Source of the DNA: Leptodactylus fallax
Lineage: Eukaryota > Chordata > Amphibia > Anura > Leptodactylidae
Assembly (NCBI GenBank): GCA_947044405.1
Contig: CAMRHE010000168.1
Coordinates: 1,274,501-1,338,500 of the forward strand
DNA: 64,000 nt
Reading direction: 5' to 3'
The notes under the pieces are model-generated. The model saw only the letters and a program-made list of their open reading frames with translations, was not told where the DNA came from and ran no database searches. Below are positions 1 to 11,509 of this stretch, in pieces (within the stretch, counting starts at the first letter, position 1; each line of letters starts with the position of its first letter). The position numbers were made by a program, and so were the translations under genes.

Positions 1-1010
1 GTATAGCCTATGAGGCAGAGCCGACAGCTTTTCATTCTCCTAGTGTCAGCCTCCTAGTGGCCGGGTCTATACCCCATGGTGCTGTGTTTCCCAGTGAAAT
101 AAGCGAGAAATTTTAAAGTAAAACACAAGTTCATTTTTACATCCCAATGGTAATAAATTTAGTGAAAAACCTGTAGGGTCAAAATACTCACTATACAGCT
201 TGATAAATTCCTTGAGGGGTCTAGTTTCCAAAATGGTGTCAATTTATGGGGGTTTCCACTGTTTTGGCACCTCAGGATATGTGCAAATGTGACATGGTGC
301 CTGAAACTGATCACAACAAAATCTGCCTTCCAAAAGCTCATTGGCCTTCCCTTCTGCATCTCGCTGTGTGCCCATATATTAGTTTACATTCACATGTGGG
401 GTATTATGGTAGTTGGGAGAACTTGTATAGCAATGTGTAAATTCTAGGGCGAAATGAACATATTAGTAAAAGAAAATTAAGTGTGTAAACTTCACCACCA
501 TTTTGTCTTAATTTGTTAAACTCTTATAGGGTTAAGATGCTTCGTATATGCAATTTTATTTATATATAAGGGGTGCAGTTTTGAAAATGGGTGATTTATG
601 GGAGTTTCTAATACAATTTTTGACTTGTAAACCCTATAAACTTCTGTAAAAAATTAAAAGGGCGATTTAAGTTTGATGCCAACATAAAGCAGAGATATGG
701 TAAAGTATATTTATGTACTAATTTGGATGGTATGACTATTTGTATGAAAAGCACATCATTTCAGACTTTTTAAATTGTGTAATTTTCAAAAATTTCCACC
801 AAATTTCCTATTTTTTCCACAATTGAACACAAAACAAAGTCAAAATTTACCACTAAGACCAAGTACAATGTGTCATGAAAAAACCCTATCAAAATCACTT
901 TGATGAGTTAAAGTTTTCTAAAGTTATGAAGTAATACTTGGCAGACTTTAAAAATTGAGCTCGATCAGGAAGTTAAAAACTGGCTGCAGTGGGAAGGGGT
1001 TAAAAGGGAG
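1..1010. repeat. Decayed AT-rich interspersed repeat (frog-type)
   Basis: No gene is seen. The stretch contains phrases such as 'ggggtctagtttccaaaatgg' variants and 'tttccactgttttggcacct' that recur near 7.7-8.1 kb, 51.2-52.6 kb and 63.4-64 kb. The spacing suggests an old tandem repeat of roughly 200-270 bp units. I recognise the wording as typical of frog genomic repeats but cannot name the family. The short open frames here do not look like proteins. Confidence 0.6.
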
Positions 1011-2340
1011 TGCTACCTCTCCACTTTCACTGAATGTCTCCTGCTCAGGGTAAATAGGGTAATTTGCTCAAACCCTGAGCAGGACATGTTCAAAAACTAT
1101 CAGAAGGTTAAATCTATATGCAGGGACTTTTCTCTGCCATGGTGATCTCTGAGGAGGTCACACAAGAAGGATAGTTCCACTATAAAGCATGTAGTGACAA
1201 AATAAATGCTTAATGCCATGATTATACAGCAGTCACATTACGCAGTGGTCCCTCAAGCTACCATGACCTCAGGATACAATATTTTTAACATATACCACCA
1301 AGAAAAGACCATTGTAACTTGAAACCAAACTCAACATACAATGCTTGGCTGGAGAATCCAACAAATCAGCATGGTCATTTCACTGGTCATACCCCTTGTG
1401 ACAGGACAAGAAAAGCGTTAGGAGTATATATTTCTCCAAGGTTCCTGTCATATATGTTCTAAGAGCACCTAGGAAAGCTTGTAGCAAGAAAAGCTAGGGT
1501 TTTACCTAAATCCTAGGAAAAAAGGTCTGGCTGCTGGAGTAGGGCAAGTTGGGTGGGTCCACTCCATTTGGGATGTTTGGGGATAAATCCTTGCAATCCT
1601 GAGGTGTGTACATAAGGGCAGACAGCACAGGGGTATATGGCTCTCGGCTCCTGAGACCACTTGTGAGTATAAACAGCTGTTTGCTGTTTTGTGCAGTAGG
1701 CTCAGTTCTCTTTAGTTAGGGACTTGTGTTGTAGGTACTGGCCAGATGGTTGAGGATTATATTTTGTATTGTTTATGCTTTGCTTGACTACCTACCTTGA
1801 CTAGTATTATACTGTGCAGGAGTGACTGGCTGGATTCAAACATGCGTTGGAGACTCTGCTTAAAATAGTCAGAGAGAAAAGTCCTGCAAGGAGGACTTTT
1901 CTCTCTGCCGGTATCAGTGTAAAACCTGTGAAAATGGCTGGTAACCACTTTTTAAGCAGGATCTCAGTCTTTCGGATCCCCATGCGGACCTGAACGACGA
2001 AGACCCAAATGTTAGTGTGAACCTAGTGTAACATGGAATTATAATGTGCAGGGGGCACTAACGTGACATTACACTGTGTGCAGGCTAATGTAGCATACTG
2101 TGCAGGAGACATTAAGGAGCATTTTACTGTGAGTAGGGGCATTAAGGAGCATCATTCTTTGTGTGGGTACTAATCGGACATTAGTGCCCCAACACAGTAT
2201 AATGCCCCATTATTGTGCCTCCTCAGTATGCTACTTAGTATCACCCACAGTAAAATTCCCCATTAGTGCCCCCCCCATACATAATTTACATTACCAGTAG
2301 CTGGAAGGAACATTCCCCTCCCGCCTGCTGTCTCCAAGTC
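1011..2340. other. Intergenic, no gene; one hairpin repeat
   Basis: No coding region is recognised. At 1871-1906 a near-perfect hairpin (arms agagagaaaagtcct / aggacttttctctct) forms the core of a small repeat. Its edge reads 'gttagtgtgaacctagtg' near 2010. Related hairpins lie near 30.5, 49.47 and 58.2 kb. The part from 2030 to 2280 repeats short phrases such as 'cattaaggagca' without a clear unit. Confidence 0.5.
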
Positions 2341-4390
2341 CTAATCCCTTACACTAAACAGTAGCAGGGATTGACCATCGCCCCTGCTGCCTGCCTAAGA
2401 AAAGGCAGCAGGGAAGATTACCGAACCCTGTTGTCGCTAGTGCCAGGGAGAGGGACAGCGGGCAGGAAAAGCTTTCATCATGACAGCGGGCAGGAGAAAG
2501 TGCCGGGAGGCAGTAGATGAATGGGGATTTGGGCTGCAGCACACACAAAACTAGCTGCCGAACCCAGTAGAACAACCCCTGTTTGTGGTAGTGAAGCCAA
2601 CAATTGCCGGCTTCGTTACCGTAGATAGACCGCGCAGAACGCCAGGTGCTGCCGCATCACTCTCCAGGCAACACCCGGCATGCATCCAGTGGTGAAGTAG
2701 TTTTAAGGGAGCTGATGGAAATACATTGCAGGTAGCGTGTTTTCCATACGGCTGAGGCACAGACCTGGAGCCACAACCGATGCCTCTTCTGCCAGAACCG
2801 ATCCCATATAAAACTATGGGATCAAGTCTGGCAACAGTTTTCCCCTGGCTCATGTGCACCATGCCTGAAGGGAAATTGACAACTGCGCCGTACATATTTG
2901 AACACACCCTAACAAGTACCAGACCACAGAAAGTTCCTGCATTCATAGTCATATACATTGGTTACCAATCAAGACAAAAAAAAAAAAATATAATAATAAT
3001 AATAATAATAATAATATTGTAAAGATGGTTAGAGAAAAACACTCTGCAAAATGTTAACTTATATTTGCAGAAATATATGTTTCCCTATAGCTGCTTATTA
3101 GATCAGAGTTACACAAAGATGGAGCATGTGCACTGCATGAATGATTTCTGTTAGGAGAACAGAGCAAGGTGCACCTGGGAAATGTAGTTTTCACTAGTAA
3201 GCAGATAGTTACATGCCACATAGTAAGGACTGTCCACTCTAGCCATTGCAAGCTGTAAAACCCTTTACGACATGTGCTGTACTATTACGACGTGGCCAAG
3301 GAATTAACGTAAACTACCGTAATAGTATAGCACAGAGTTAAGCAGTCACAGAGACTCTAAACACAGTGACCAAGAGAAGATTGCTGCTATCCATGACAGC
3401 AGACAATCCCTTAACCCACCTAGGGGGAAATCTTTGCCCCGCAATAGCGATTGCTGCAATTGGCAGAACAAGTCTGATCAGCCAATAGCAACATTGTGAG
3501 CACAGATCCAATAATCTGTGCCCACAGGTTAGGTGGCCTCTGGCAGTGATTGGCATGTACAGCACCAATCACTGCCGAGGATCAGGGGAACGTACAGTGG
3601 TACCACCCCCTGATCGCAGTTACTGGTTGGTCTGTACAGACCGACCAATAGTGGACACGGCAGGTAGATGAAATTAACAGCCACTGCCCTACTGACATCA
3701 CTCCCCCTGGTATTGCGACAGGACAGTCATCGTGCTGCCCTGTGAGCTGTAGTTACCCTCTGGTGCCTCCCTCCATCCCTGTACTTGATATTTTACTTGT
3801 CAATTTAGTCTCCCTCCTCTGCTGGCTACTGATGAGGTAATAAGCCCTAATCAGTACCAGCCACATGAAGGGGGAGTTAGTAGGGTGGACATAAGTTTAT
3901 GCCTTACCTTGATTGGAGTCTACCCTTCCTGGTGTGGATGTGGCCCCAGAGGCCACATGGACTTTTCCTCCCTCCTCCGGTATTCTTCTCCCCCTCCTCC
4001 CCCTTTGGGGCTAAAGTGAGGAAACAACTGCACTTGTTCCACTGGAAACAATGTGGCTGAGCGGGACATAAGTTCGGGCCTCCTCCTGGGGCTGGACGCA
4101 GTTTAATGATGTCACTCCGGTCTGCTGGAAGAGACGTATCTGGTATGGAGCATGTGACTGGAAGTGGCCATCTGTTCATCTGCTGGAAGGTGTGCGTCAC
4201 ACGGAGGTGACATCACAAACAGAAAGCCACTAGGTAAGCCCCCATTTTAGTAGGTCTGCTGTGTATTTATCTGATTTGAGGTCGGCAGGAAACTTGCCGA
4301 TTTGGTGCAGTATGTCTGATCCAGCAGCATTTAACCCCCAGCCAGTGACCCTAGTGAATACTTCCCTCCTGGGCCCATTTTAATTGTATG
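2341..4390. repeat. Mixed non-coding repeats with microsatellite and hairpin
   Basis: No gene is recognised. Contents: an (AAT)n microsatellite at about 2988-3017, and a hairpin at about 3273-3336 whose arms tgtgct-gtactattacg and cgtaatagtat-agcaca pair across a loop. Moderately GC-rich repeat-like DNA surrounds them. The edge 'acacaccctaac' near 2905 resembles MITE ends. Confidence 0.45.
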
Positions 4391-4394
4391 CTTT

Positions 4395-6180
4395 TTATGT
4401 GATGGCATTTATTGGGGTCTCTCTTAGATGGAGACTGAGGGAGCCCATAAAAGTAAATCTTCTTTCAAGGAGGGCAGATCTAAAAAAAAAAAAAAAAAAA
4501 CCCGTCTGCCTTAAAAGGCTTCCATTAGTAGGTTTTTTTAAAGAGAAAGGAAGGGGAAAAAAAAACAACCAACCTTTTATGGAAGAAGTTCAAACTTTGG
4601 TATATAGCCTTCAAACTCCACCGATTTCTACAGGGGAACCTCCCGTTAAAAAAAACCCTAAACCGCATCAGAATCTTCGGATTCTCATAATGAGGTAGCC
4701 TCTCTTTCCTGGTCAGAATCAGCAGATGATATTGACTTCCCTCCCCTTGAACCAAGAGATAGAAAATAATACTTTTCCTCTCATAAGATAGATTCCTTAA
4801 TTCAGGTAGTACGGAGTACCATGAACATTAGAGGTTGTAAAACCAAAAGCTACACAGGACGAATTGTTTGGTTTAAAATAAAAAAAAAACAAAAAAAAAA
4901 AAAAACACACACACACACACACACAAAAGACAGAACTGTCTTCCCTATTAGTGACACTCTGAAGGAATTGGTTCTAGATGAATGGGCTGATCCTGAGAAA
5001 TGACTAAACTTGTCTAAAGAGATTAAAAAAAAGTCTGTTCAGCAAGGAAGATAACGTGTAGGATAACTCCCCAACATACATCTATCTATCTATCTATCTA
5101 TATCATCTTCCACTTAAAGAGATGCAGCTCAGCTGAAAGAACAAATGGACAGGAAAGCCAATTCTATTCAAAAGAAAACTTGGGAGACTGCAGTGATAAA
5201 TATAAAAACTAACATTGCTTCTACTTCTGTGCCCAGAACTCTCTTCGTTTGGCTTGGAGAATTAGAAAATCACCTTAAGGGGTGGGGGGGGGGGGGGTAC
5301 CTCGAGAGAAAAATCATACAGTCAATCCCCTTATTAAAGTCAGCAACAGGCCTCAGCTAAAGCAATCAGGTTTTCTGCCCCGGAAAGTGCTTAATCTAAT
5401 TCAACTTGCTGGGCTCTGTGGATGAAGTAGTAGTCGGGAAATATTAAGTCAAAAACAAAATTGTGTATTCCCTTTAATGGTCAATGTGTGTTTGTGCAAT
5501 TTTATACTATTTTAGAGAAGGCAACTGACAAAAAGAAGGGGTCCCCTGAGCCTAAAAACCCAAAGAAATGCCCCTTTTTTGTTCCAAAGAGACAGAGGGA
5601 AGGGGAAATCCTGTAGGGGGAGCTATCACAAAGAAAGTAGAGGTAGAGTGTTTCCTTTTCAGCCCCAACTTCTCTGGTAAACTGAAATACAAGTCCTGAC
5701 GCCAGAGTGGGAGGAGAGGAAGGCTCAGAACCTTTATAGCAGAACGAGAGGAAATCAAACAGAACAAATAGGTTCTAGATGTGGTGAAAAATGGTTTCAG
5801 GATAGAGTTCAGACCTCTTCCTCCACAGGTTTCTGCTTCCTTCTCAACCCTCTCAATTTCTTTCTCATCAAGTTTGGCAGAAGGTCCAATCCCTATTAGA
5901 AATTTGGATGTAGTCCCAGTACATCTAGACTAGCTAGGGAGGGGTTATTATTCTTCCCTAGTCCTAGTAAAAAAAAAAAAAAAAAAAAAAAAAAGCACAT
6001 ACAGATTTATTATAAATCTAAAATTTCTCAACTGGTGGGTTGTTTGCAGGCGTTTTAAGATGGAAACTGTCAAGTCAGCTAGTCCTCTTATTCATTGAGG
6101 CACCTTAAGGTGTTCTCTATATCTCAGGGGCGTATATTATCATATCCCAATTCATAGTTCATCCTAGACGCAGAGCAGGG
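4395..6180 (+). pseudogene. DIRS-type retrotransposon relic: gag end and start of reverse transcriptase
   Basis: Plus-strand fragments in several frames match the gag protein of DIRS tyrosine-recombinase retrotransposons: 'LVLDEWADPEK' near 4970-5003, then 'RTLFVWLGELENHL' and 'SIPLLKSATG' in the open stretch 5145-5360. Near 6005-6160 one frame reads 'YRFIINLKFLN', 'FKMETVKSASPLI' and 'VYYHIPIH', which is the start of a DIRS reverse transcriptase. The Asp-bearing motif expected just before YYHIP reads LYLRG here, so the catalytic Asp is gone. In-frame stops, frameshifts and poly(A), (AC)n, (TATC)n and poly(G) runs interrupt the reading. No tyrosine recombinase follows. I infer an old, truncated, dead copy. 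Confidence 0.75.
4904..4924. repeat. (AC)n microsatellite
   Basis: Run of CA dinucleotides following an A-rich tract inside the DIRS relic. An adjacent (TATC)n lies at about 5083-5103, a G-run at about 5281-5297 and an A-run at about 5970-5994. Confidence 0.9.
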
Positions 6181-6186
6181 ACCGAG

Positions 6187-6505
6187 GGTTTAGTGTCCCA
6201 AGTCACCCTGTAATAAAGCCATCTGTGCCCGCAATAAAAATAAAGCTTTATACTTACCCTGCTGCTGTACTCCCCGTGCCACCGCAGTTCTCTGCTTCCA
6301 TGCGAATGCCCTGTACCTCCGGCACTTGCGCAGTAAAGCCAGGGTGTATGTCCTTGGCTTCACTGAAGAACTGTGCAGACATCGGGAGCACCAAAGAGGA
6401 GTCCAATGAGACTCATCTCTAGGAAAGTATAAAAGTTTATTTTTTATTTATAAATTGCAGACATGGATGGTTTTATATCAGGGTGACTTGGGACACTAAA
6501 CCCCA
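6187..6505. mobile_element. MITE with 25-bp terminal inverted repeats
   Basis: The sequence gggtttagtgtcccaagtca... at about 6187-6211 is repeated in inverse at about 6480-6505. The 0.3 kb interior is non-coding; its open frame (6225-6422) does not resemble a protein. It abuts the broken end of the DIRS relic, so it probably inserted there or marks the truncation. Superfamily not assigned. Confidence 0.6.
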
Positions 6506-6837
6506 GGTCTATAAGAATGGGTGGGGAGTGAGCTTGCAAACAAAACATAACAGCAGCATGTGACCTAAGATGTGAGAGTTATTTATTACCTATGATTTTA
6601 TTGAAGGGGAGAGTGGAGAAGGGAGGAGTACACAAAAGAGAGAGAGGACAGGCAGATGAATCACGGGAAATGTAGTTTGTCCGCAGATTCAGAATTACCA
6701 GTAAAGTCTTTTTCAAAGACTTATTCTCTGATTATTTCATATATTTTATGGTGTCAAACAATTTTATATGCCCAGCAATTTACTGAACAAAATGCCACCT
6801 CTTCATTATGCTAGGCCCCTGATGTGGACCCCCATAA

Positions 6838-7690
6838 ATGCAGCAGAGATTAAAATATTCTGGGGTCTGTATATGTGCATACTTACTTGGTTTCTTTACT
6901 CTGCATATAGTGTTACAAAGTACAGTCATTTTGTATAACACTCCAATATGTCAAATGGCCATGACCAGGACCCATTTTGAAATTATTCTGAAGTTTCTGG
7001 ATTATAACGATAATACACAATGTCTTCCCTGAAATGTCCCCAACTTTTACCGCCTATTCAAAATTAGGTCAGTTGTTGAACACATCGGTGCCAAATTTGC
7101 AGAGCAGACCATTTATATAAATTAGTTCCTGATCAGTTTCAAAGGAAGGCTTAAATTCCACCAATACCTGCCCAGTAAGAGGGCACAGTACGGCGTTAAA
7201 ATGTACAGACTGTGCAAGAGCAGCAAGGATACACTCACTTAGGGTTTATAAACAAAGGGACACAAGAACTGAGCCCCCAGAAAGTCCCCCAATCCTAGTA
7301 GTTAGTGGGAAAATAGTTTGGGATTTGCTGCACCCACTTCTGGACCAGGGTTATGTAGATAACTTCTACACCAGCATCCCACTCAAGTGCCTCCCGTTCC
7401 AAAGGCACTACAGCTTGTGGGACAGTGCACAAAAGTCAGAGAGGCCTCCCTAGGACACAGGATGTACTACCCCTCAGAAGGGGAGAGAACAGGGTGGTCT
7501 GCAATGAGAACATGCTGTTGATCAAGTACTGAACACAATTCATGGTAAGAGCAGCACCCCAGTCCCTTTACATGGTACCATTACCACTATCCCCAAGCCA
7601 GACTGCATCCTGGCCTATAATATGTATATTTTAAGAAGTTGATCTATCTTACCAAGCCCTGAAGCCATATAGTGGTTATGAGAAAACCAG
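6838..7690 (+). pseudogene. piggyBac-family transposase pseudogene
   Basis: An open stretch (6838-7032) ends in 'TRTHFEIILKFLDYNDN', the conserved N-terminal part of piggyBac/PGBD transposases. After a stop, the same strand continues with 'FYRLFKIRSVVEHIG' and 'ISFKGRLKFHQYLPSKRA' plus 'YGVKMYRLC' (about 7035-7220). Near 7635-7685, in a shifted frame, it reads 'VDLSYQALKPYS'. The order and spacing fit a piggyBac transposase of about 550-600 residues. Multiple stops and frameshifts make it dead. No clear TTAA-flanked ends were found. It is degraded more than the Tc1 copies in this window, so probably older. Confidence 0.8.
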
Positions 7691-8830
7691 GGGGTCTAGA
7701 TTCCAACATGGGGTCATATTTTGGGGGTTTCCACTATTTTGGCACCTTGGGGGCTCTACAAATGGGACCTGGTGGCTGAAAACTATTTCAGCAAAATCTG
7801 TTCTCCACAAGCCAATTAGCACTCCTTGCATTTCAAGCACTGCCATGTGCTCAGTTTATCACCGTATATGGGTTATTGTCATGTTCAGGAGACAATTTTG
7901 CAACAAATATGTGATACATTATGAAAATGAAAAATTTAGCGTAAATGTTTTACTGGAAAAAAAAAAAATTTTTCATTTTTTTGTGGGGTTTCCACCATTC
8001 TGGCACTTCAGGGACTCTGCAAACGCAACATGGTACCTGAAAGATTCCAGCAAAATCTGGCCTCCAAAAGTTCAAAAGGAAAACAGTGGCACTGTTATAA
8101 GGAAAATGCTGCTTTTTCCTTATAACAGTGCCACTGTTTCCCTTTCTCTCAAGCTCTGCTTCATATTTTCCTGCAGTATTCCTAGGCAATCCAGGTCTGA
8201 TGAAGGTCCAACATAGGACCGAAAAAGGTTTCACACTGTTTTGGATTGCACTTCCTATTTAATAAAAGAATTGCATATGATAATCCTTTGAGTGTCTGGA
8301 TTCTCTTTCTGGATCATTGTGAGGTGAAACCCTTCCAAGAGCACCTGAACTTTCTTGGAGTGCTCAGAATATCCTTACTAAATGCAATTTTTAGAGAGAA
8401 ATTGAGATGTGTAAATTTCACCTCCATTTTGTTTTAATTCCTATAAAAACTTCCTAAATGAGGTTTTGAATTATTTCAGGAGTGCAGTTTTGAGAATGGG
8501 GTGATTTATGAGGGGTTTCTATTATATAGCCCTTTCAAATTTCCTTCAAAACTGAATTGGTCTCTTGAAAAAAGGGTTTTGGAAATGTTCCTAAAAGTTT
8601 AGAAAATTGCGATTCGCGTTGTAAGCCTTATATGAAAAAAATTGAAAGGTTAATTAAAATTTGATGCGAACATAAATCAGAGATACAATAAGTTATATTT
8701 ATGACGTAATCTTAGTAGCATGGCCATCTGTATGAAAGGCACGTAATTTCAAAGACTGAAAACTGCATTTTTTTTCAAAATTTCCTATTTTTTCATAAAG
8801 TGATGCATGTCAGATGTGAAAAATGAGGTT
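7691..8830. repeat. Decayed frog-type AT-rich repeat with internal hairpin
   Basis: Same repeat family as 1-1010: 'tggggtcat', 'gggggtttccactattttgg', 'ctctgcaaa'. At about 8078-8142 a hairpin with arms of about 27 nt ('aaacagtggcactgttataa' and its inverse) encloses a loop of about 6 nt, probably a small foldback insertion. Near 8186-8249 a CTGATGA...GAAA motif occurs (see findings). No gene is recognised. Confidence 0.6.
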
Positions 8831-9110
8831 GTGTCCTTAAGGGGTTATATATATATATTTTTTTTCATTTTTGGGGTCTTCTACAGAAAGATGGATTCAA
8901 GTTATAATGATTTCAACTTAAGCTGGTCATCCTAGAACCAATTAATATTGTAAACTGAGGGACTATCGGATTACATTTCCCTAGCTGCTATTTATGCTTC
9001 CTTTATTAGGTCAATGGAAACATGCCAATGAAGAGAAGAAAGCCTATTCTATTAACACCACTCTGTGGAAGAAACAAGCAGTATAATTTAGGTGTACATG
9101 CTAGCTAATT
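8831..9110. other. Intergenic, nothing recognised
   Basis: AT-rich spacer between the old repeat and the TTAA foldback element. No open frame or repeat assignment. Confidence 0.5.
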
Positions 9111-9805
9111 TTAAAGAGATTCTATCATTAGGAAATGACCTTTTGAAGTAATGACACGTTGGAATAGCCTTTAAAAATGCTATACTCCTACCTTCCATTC
9201 TCTTCTACTCCCCGCAGTTTCTGTAAAAATCCGGTTCTTGTGATATGCAAATTAAGCTCAGGGAGCGTTCCCCCTGTGCTCTGAGCACACTCGCATCATC
9301 ACTTCTCGCCGCCCCTTAGTTCATTCTCTTCACGCTCTCCTGCATCTCCTCCTGTTATTCTGTCTTGCGTAGGCATCCGACACTGCGCTATACGCTGACT
9401 GTGCATGCTCCATCTGCCATTACGAGCGTGTAACAGAGCACCACAAAATGGCAGACGGAGCATGCGCAGTCGGCTCTGCCAGAACCCGAAGTGGCAGAGC
9501 CGACTGCGCATGCGTGGGATTTCAATTGCGTATAACGTAGTGTCGGATGCCTACGTAAGACAGAAGATGATGCAGGAGAGCGTGAAGAGAATGAACTAAG
9601 GGGCGGCGAGAAGTGATGACGCAGGTGTGCTCAGAGCACAGGGGGACGCCCCTGAGCTTAATTTGCATATCACAAGAACCAGATTTTTACAGAAATGGCG
9701 GGGAGCAGTAGAGAATGGAAGATAGGAATAGAATAGTCTTTTTAAAGGCTATTCCAACATGCCATTACTTCAAAAGGTCATTTTCTAATGATAGAATCCC
9801 TTTAA
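9111..9805. mobile_element. TTAA-flanked foldback MITE (T2/piggyBac-like), long palindrome
   Basis: Both ends read TTAAAG..GATTCTATCATTAG in opposite orientation, beginning at TTAA (9111-9114) and ending at TTAA (9802-9805). The two halves pair along almost their whole length (arms about 330 bp). The centre is GC-rich, with its own hairpin around 9465-9505 ('ggctctgccagaacccgaag'). TTAA target sites and TTAAAGG-type ends are known for frog T2 MITEs and piggyBac-related elements; assignment to that group is inference. Open frames inside are shadows of the palindrome. Confidence 0.75.
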
Positions 9806-9913
9806 AAGGAAGCACTTTGACTAATACGTGTGCATTTTTTTTTCTTGCAGATTTTGATGCATTTTTTTTTTTTTATCCAAAGCCAAGAATGTCTGCAAAA
9901 GGAATGGGAAATA

Positions 9914-11504
9914 CAGTGGGGAAAAAAAAAAAAAAAAAAAAAAAGTATTTAGTCAGCCACCAATTGTGCAAGTTCTCCCACTTAAAAAGATGAGAGGCCT
10001 GTAATTGACATAATAGGTAGACCTCAACTATGAGAGACAAAATGAGAAAACAAATCCAGAAAATCACATTGTCTGATTTTTAAAGAATTTATTTGCAAAT
10101 TATGGTGGAAAATAAGTATTTGGTCACCTACAAACAAGCAAGATTTCTGGTTCTCACAGACCTGTAACTTCTTCTTTAAGAGGATCCTCTGTCCTCCACT
10201 CATTACCTGTAGTAATGGCTCCTGTTTGAAATTGTTATCAGTATAAAAGACACCTGTCCACAACCTCAAACAGTCACACTCCAAACTCCACTATGGTGAA
10301 GACCAAAGAGCTGTGGAAGGACACCACAAACAAGATTGTAGACCTGCACCAGGCTGGGAAGACTGAACCTGCAATAGGCAAGCAGCTTGGTGTGAAGAAA
10401 TCAACTGTGGGAGCAATAATTAGAAAATGGAAGACATACAAGACCACTGATAATCTCCCTCGATCAGGGGCTCCACGCAAGATCTCACCCCGTGGGGTCA
10501 AAATGATCACAAGAATGGTGAGCAAAAATCCCAGAACCACACGGGGGACCTAGTGAATGACCTGAAGAAAGCTGGGACTAACGTAACAAAGGCTACCGTC
10601 ACTAACACACTACGCCACCAGGGACTCAGGTCCTGCAGTGCCAGATGTGTCCCCCTGTTTAAGCCAGTACATATCCAGGCCCATCTGAAGTTTGCTAGAG
10701 AGCATTTGGATGTTCCAGAAGAGTATTGGGAGAATGTCATATGGTCAGATGATACCAAAGTAGAACTGTTTGGTAGAAACACAACTCGTCATGTTTGGAG
10801 GAGTGAATGCTGAGTTACATCCAAAGAACACCATACCTACTGTGAAGCATGGGGGTGGCAACATCATGCTTTGGGGCTGTTTCTCTGCAAAGGGACCAGG
10901 ACGACTGATCCGTGTACATGAAAGAATGAATGGGGCCATGTATTGTGAGATTTTGAGTGCAAACCTCCTTCCATCAGCAAGGATATTGAAGATGAAACGT
11001 GGCTGGGTCTTTCAGCATGACAATGATCCCAAGCACACCGTCAGGGCAGCAAAGGAGTGGCTTTGTAAGAAGCATTTCAAGGTCCTGGAGTGGCCTAGCC
11101 AGTCTCCAGATCTCAACCCCATAGAAAACCTTTGGAGGGAGTTGAAAGTCCGTGTTGCCCAGCGACAGCCCCAAAACATCACTGCTCTAGAGGAGATCTG
11201 CATGGAGGAATGGGCCAACATACCAGCAACAGTGTGTGCCAACCTTGTGAAGACTTACAGAAAACGTTTGACTTCTGTCATTGCCAACAAAGTATATATA
11301 ACAAAGTATTGAGATGAACTTTTGTTATTGACCAAATACTTATTTTCCACCATAATTTGCAAACAAATGTGATTTTCTAGATGTTTTCTCATATTGTCTC
11401 TCATAGTTGAGGCCTACCTATGATGTCAATTACAGGCCTCTCATCTTTTTAAGTGGGAGAACTTGCACAATTGGTGGCTGACTAAATACTTTTTTTCCCC
11501 ACTG
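9914..11504 (+). mobile_element. Tc1/mariner element, DD34E family, copy A
   Basis: The element runs from CAGTGGGGAAAA to its inverse TTTTCCCCACTG and is flanked by TA (9912-9913 and 11505-11506), the Tc1/mariner target duplication. The terminal inverted repeats carry 'agtatttagtcagccaccaa' and its inverse. Length 1591 bp fits a full-length Tc1 element. The same family occurs inverted at 13861-15520. Confidence 0.92.
10293..11312 (+). pseudogene. Tc1 transposase (DD34E), frameshifted
   Basis: The frame starts at [11 protein letters not shown] with a paired-like helix-turn-helix domain, followed by the DDE core. The three catalytic residues are visible: Asp in WSDDTKVEL, Asp in QHDNDPKHT and Glu in DLNPIENLW, with 34 residues between the last two. 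Two small deletions (near 10545 and near 10800, each about 2 nt compared with copy B) break the frame, so no full protein of about 340 residues can be made. This start was chosen because copy B uses the same one at the same distance from the terminal repeat. Confidence 0.9.
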
Positions 11505-11509
11505 TATAT

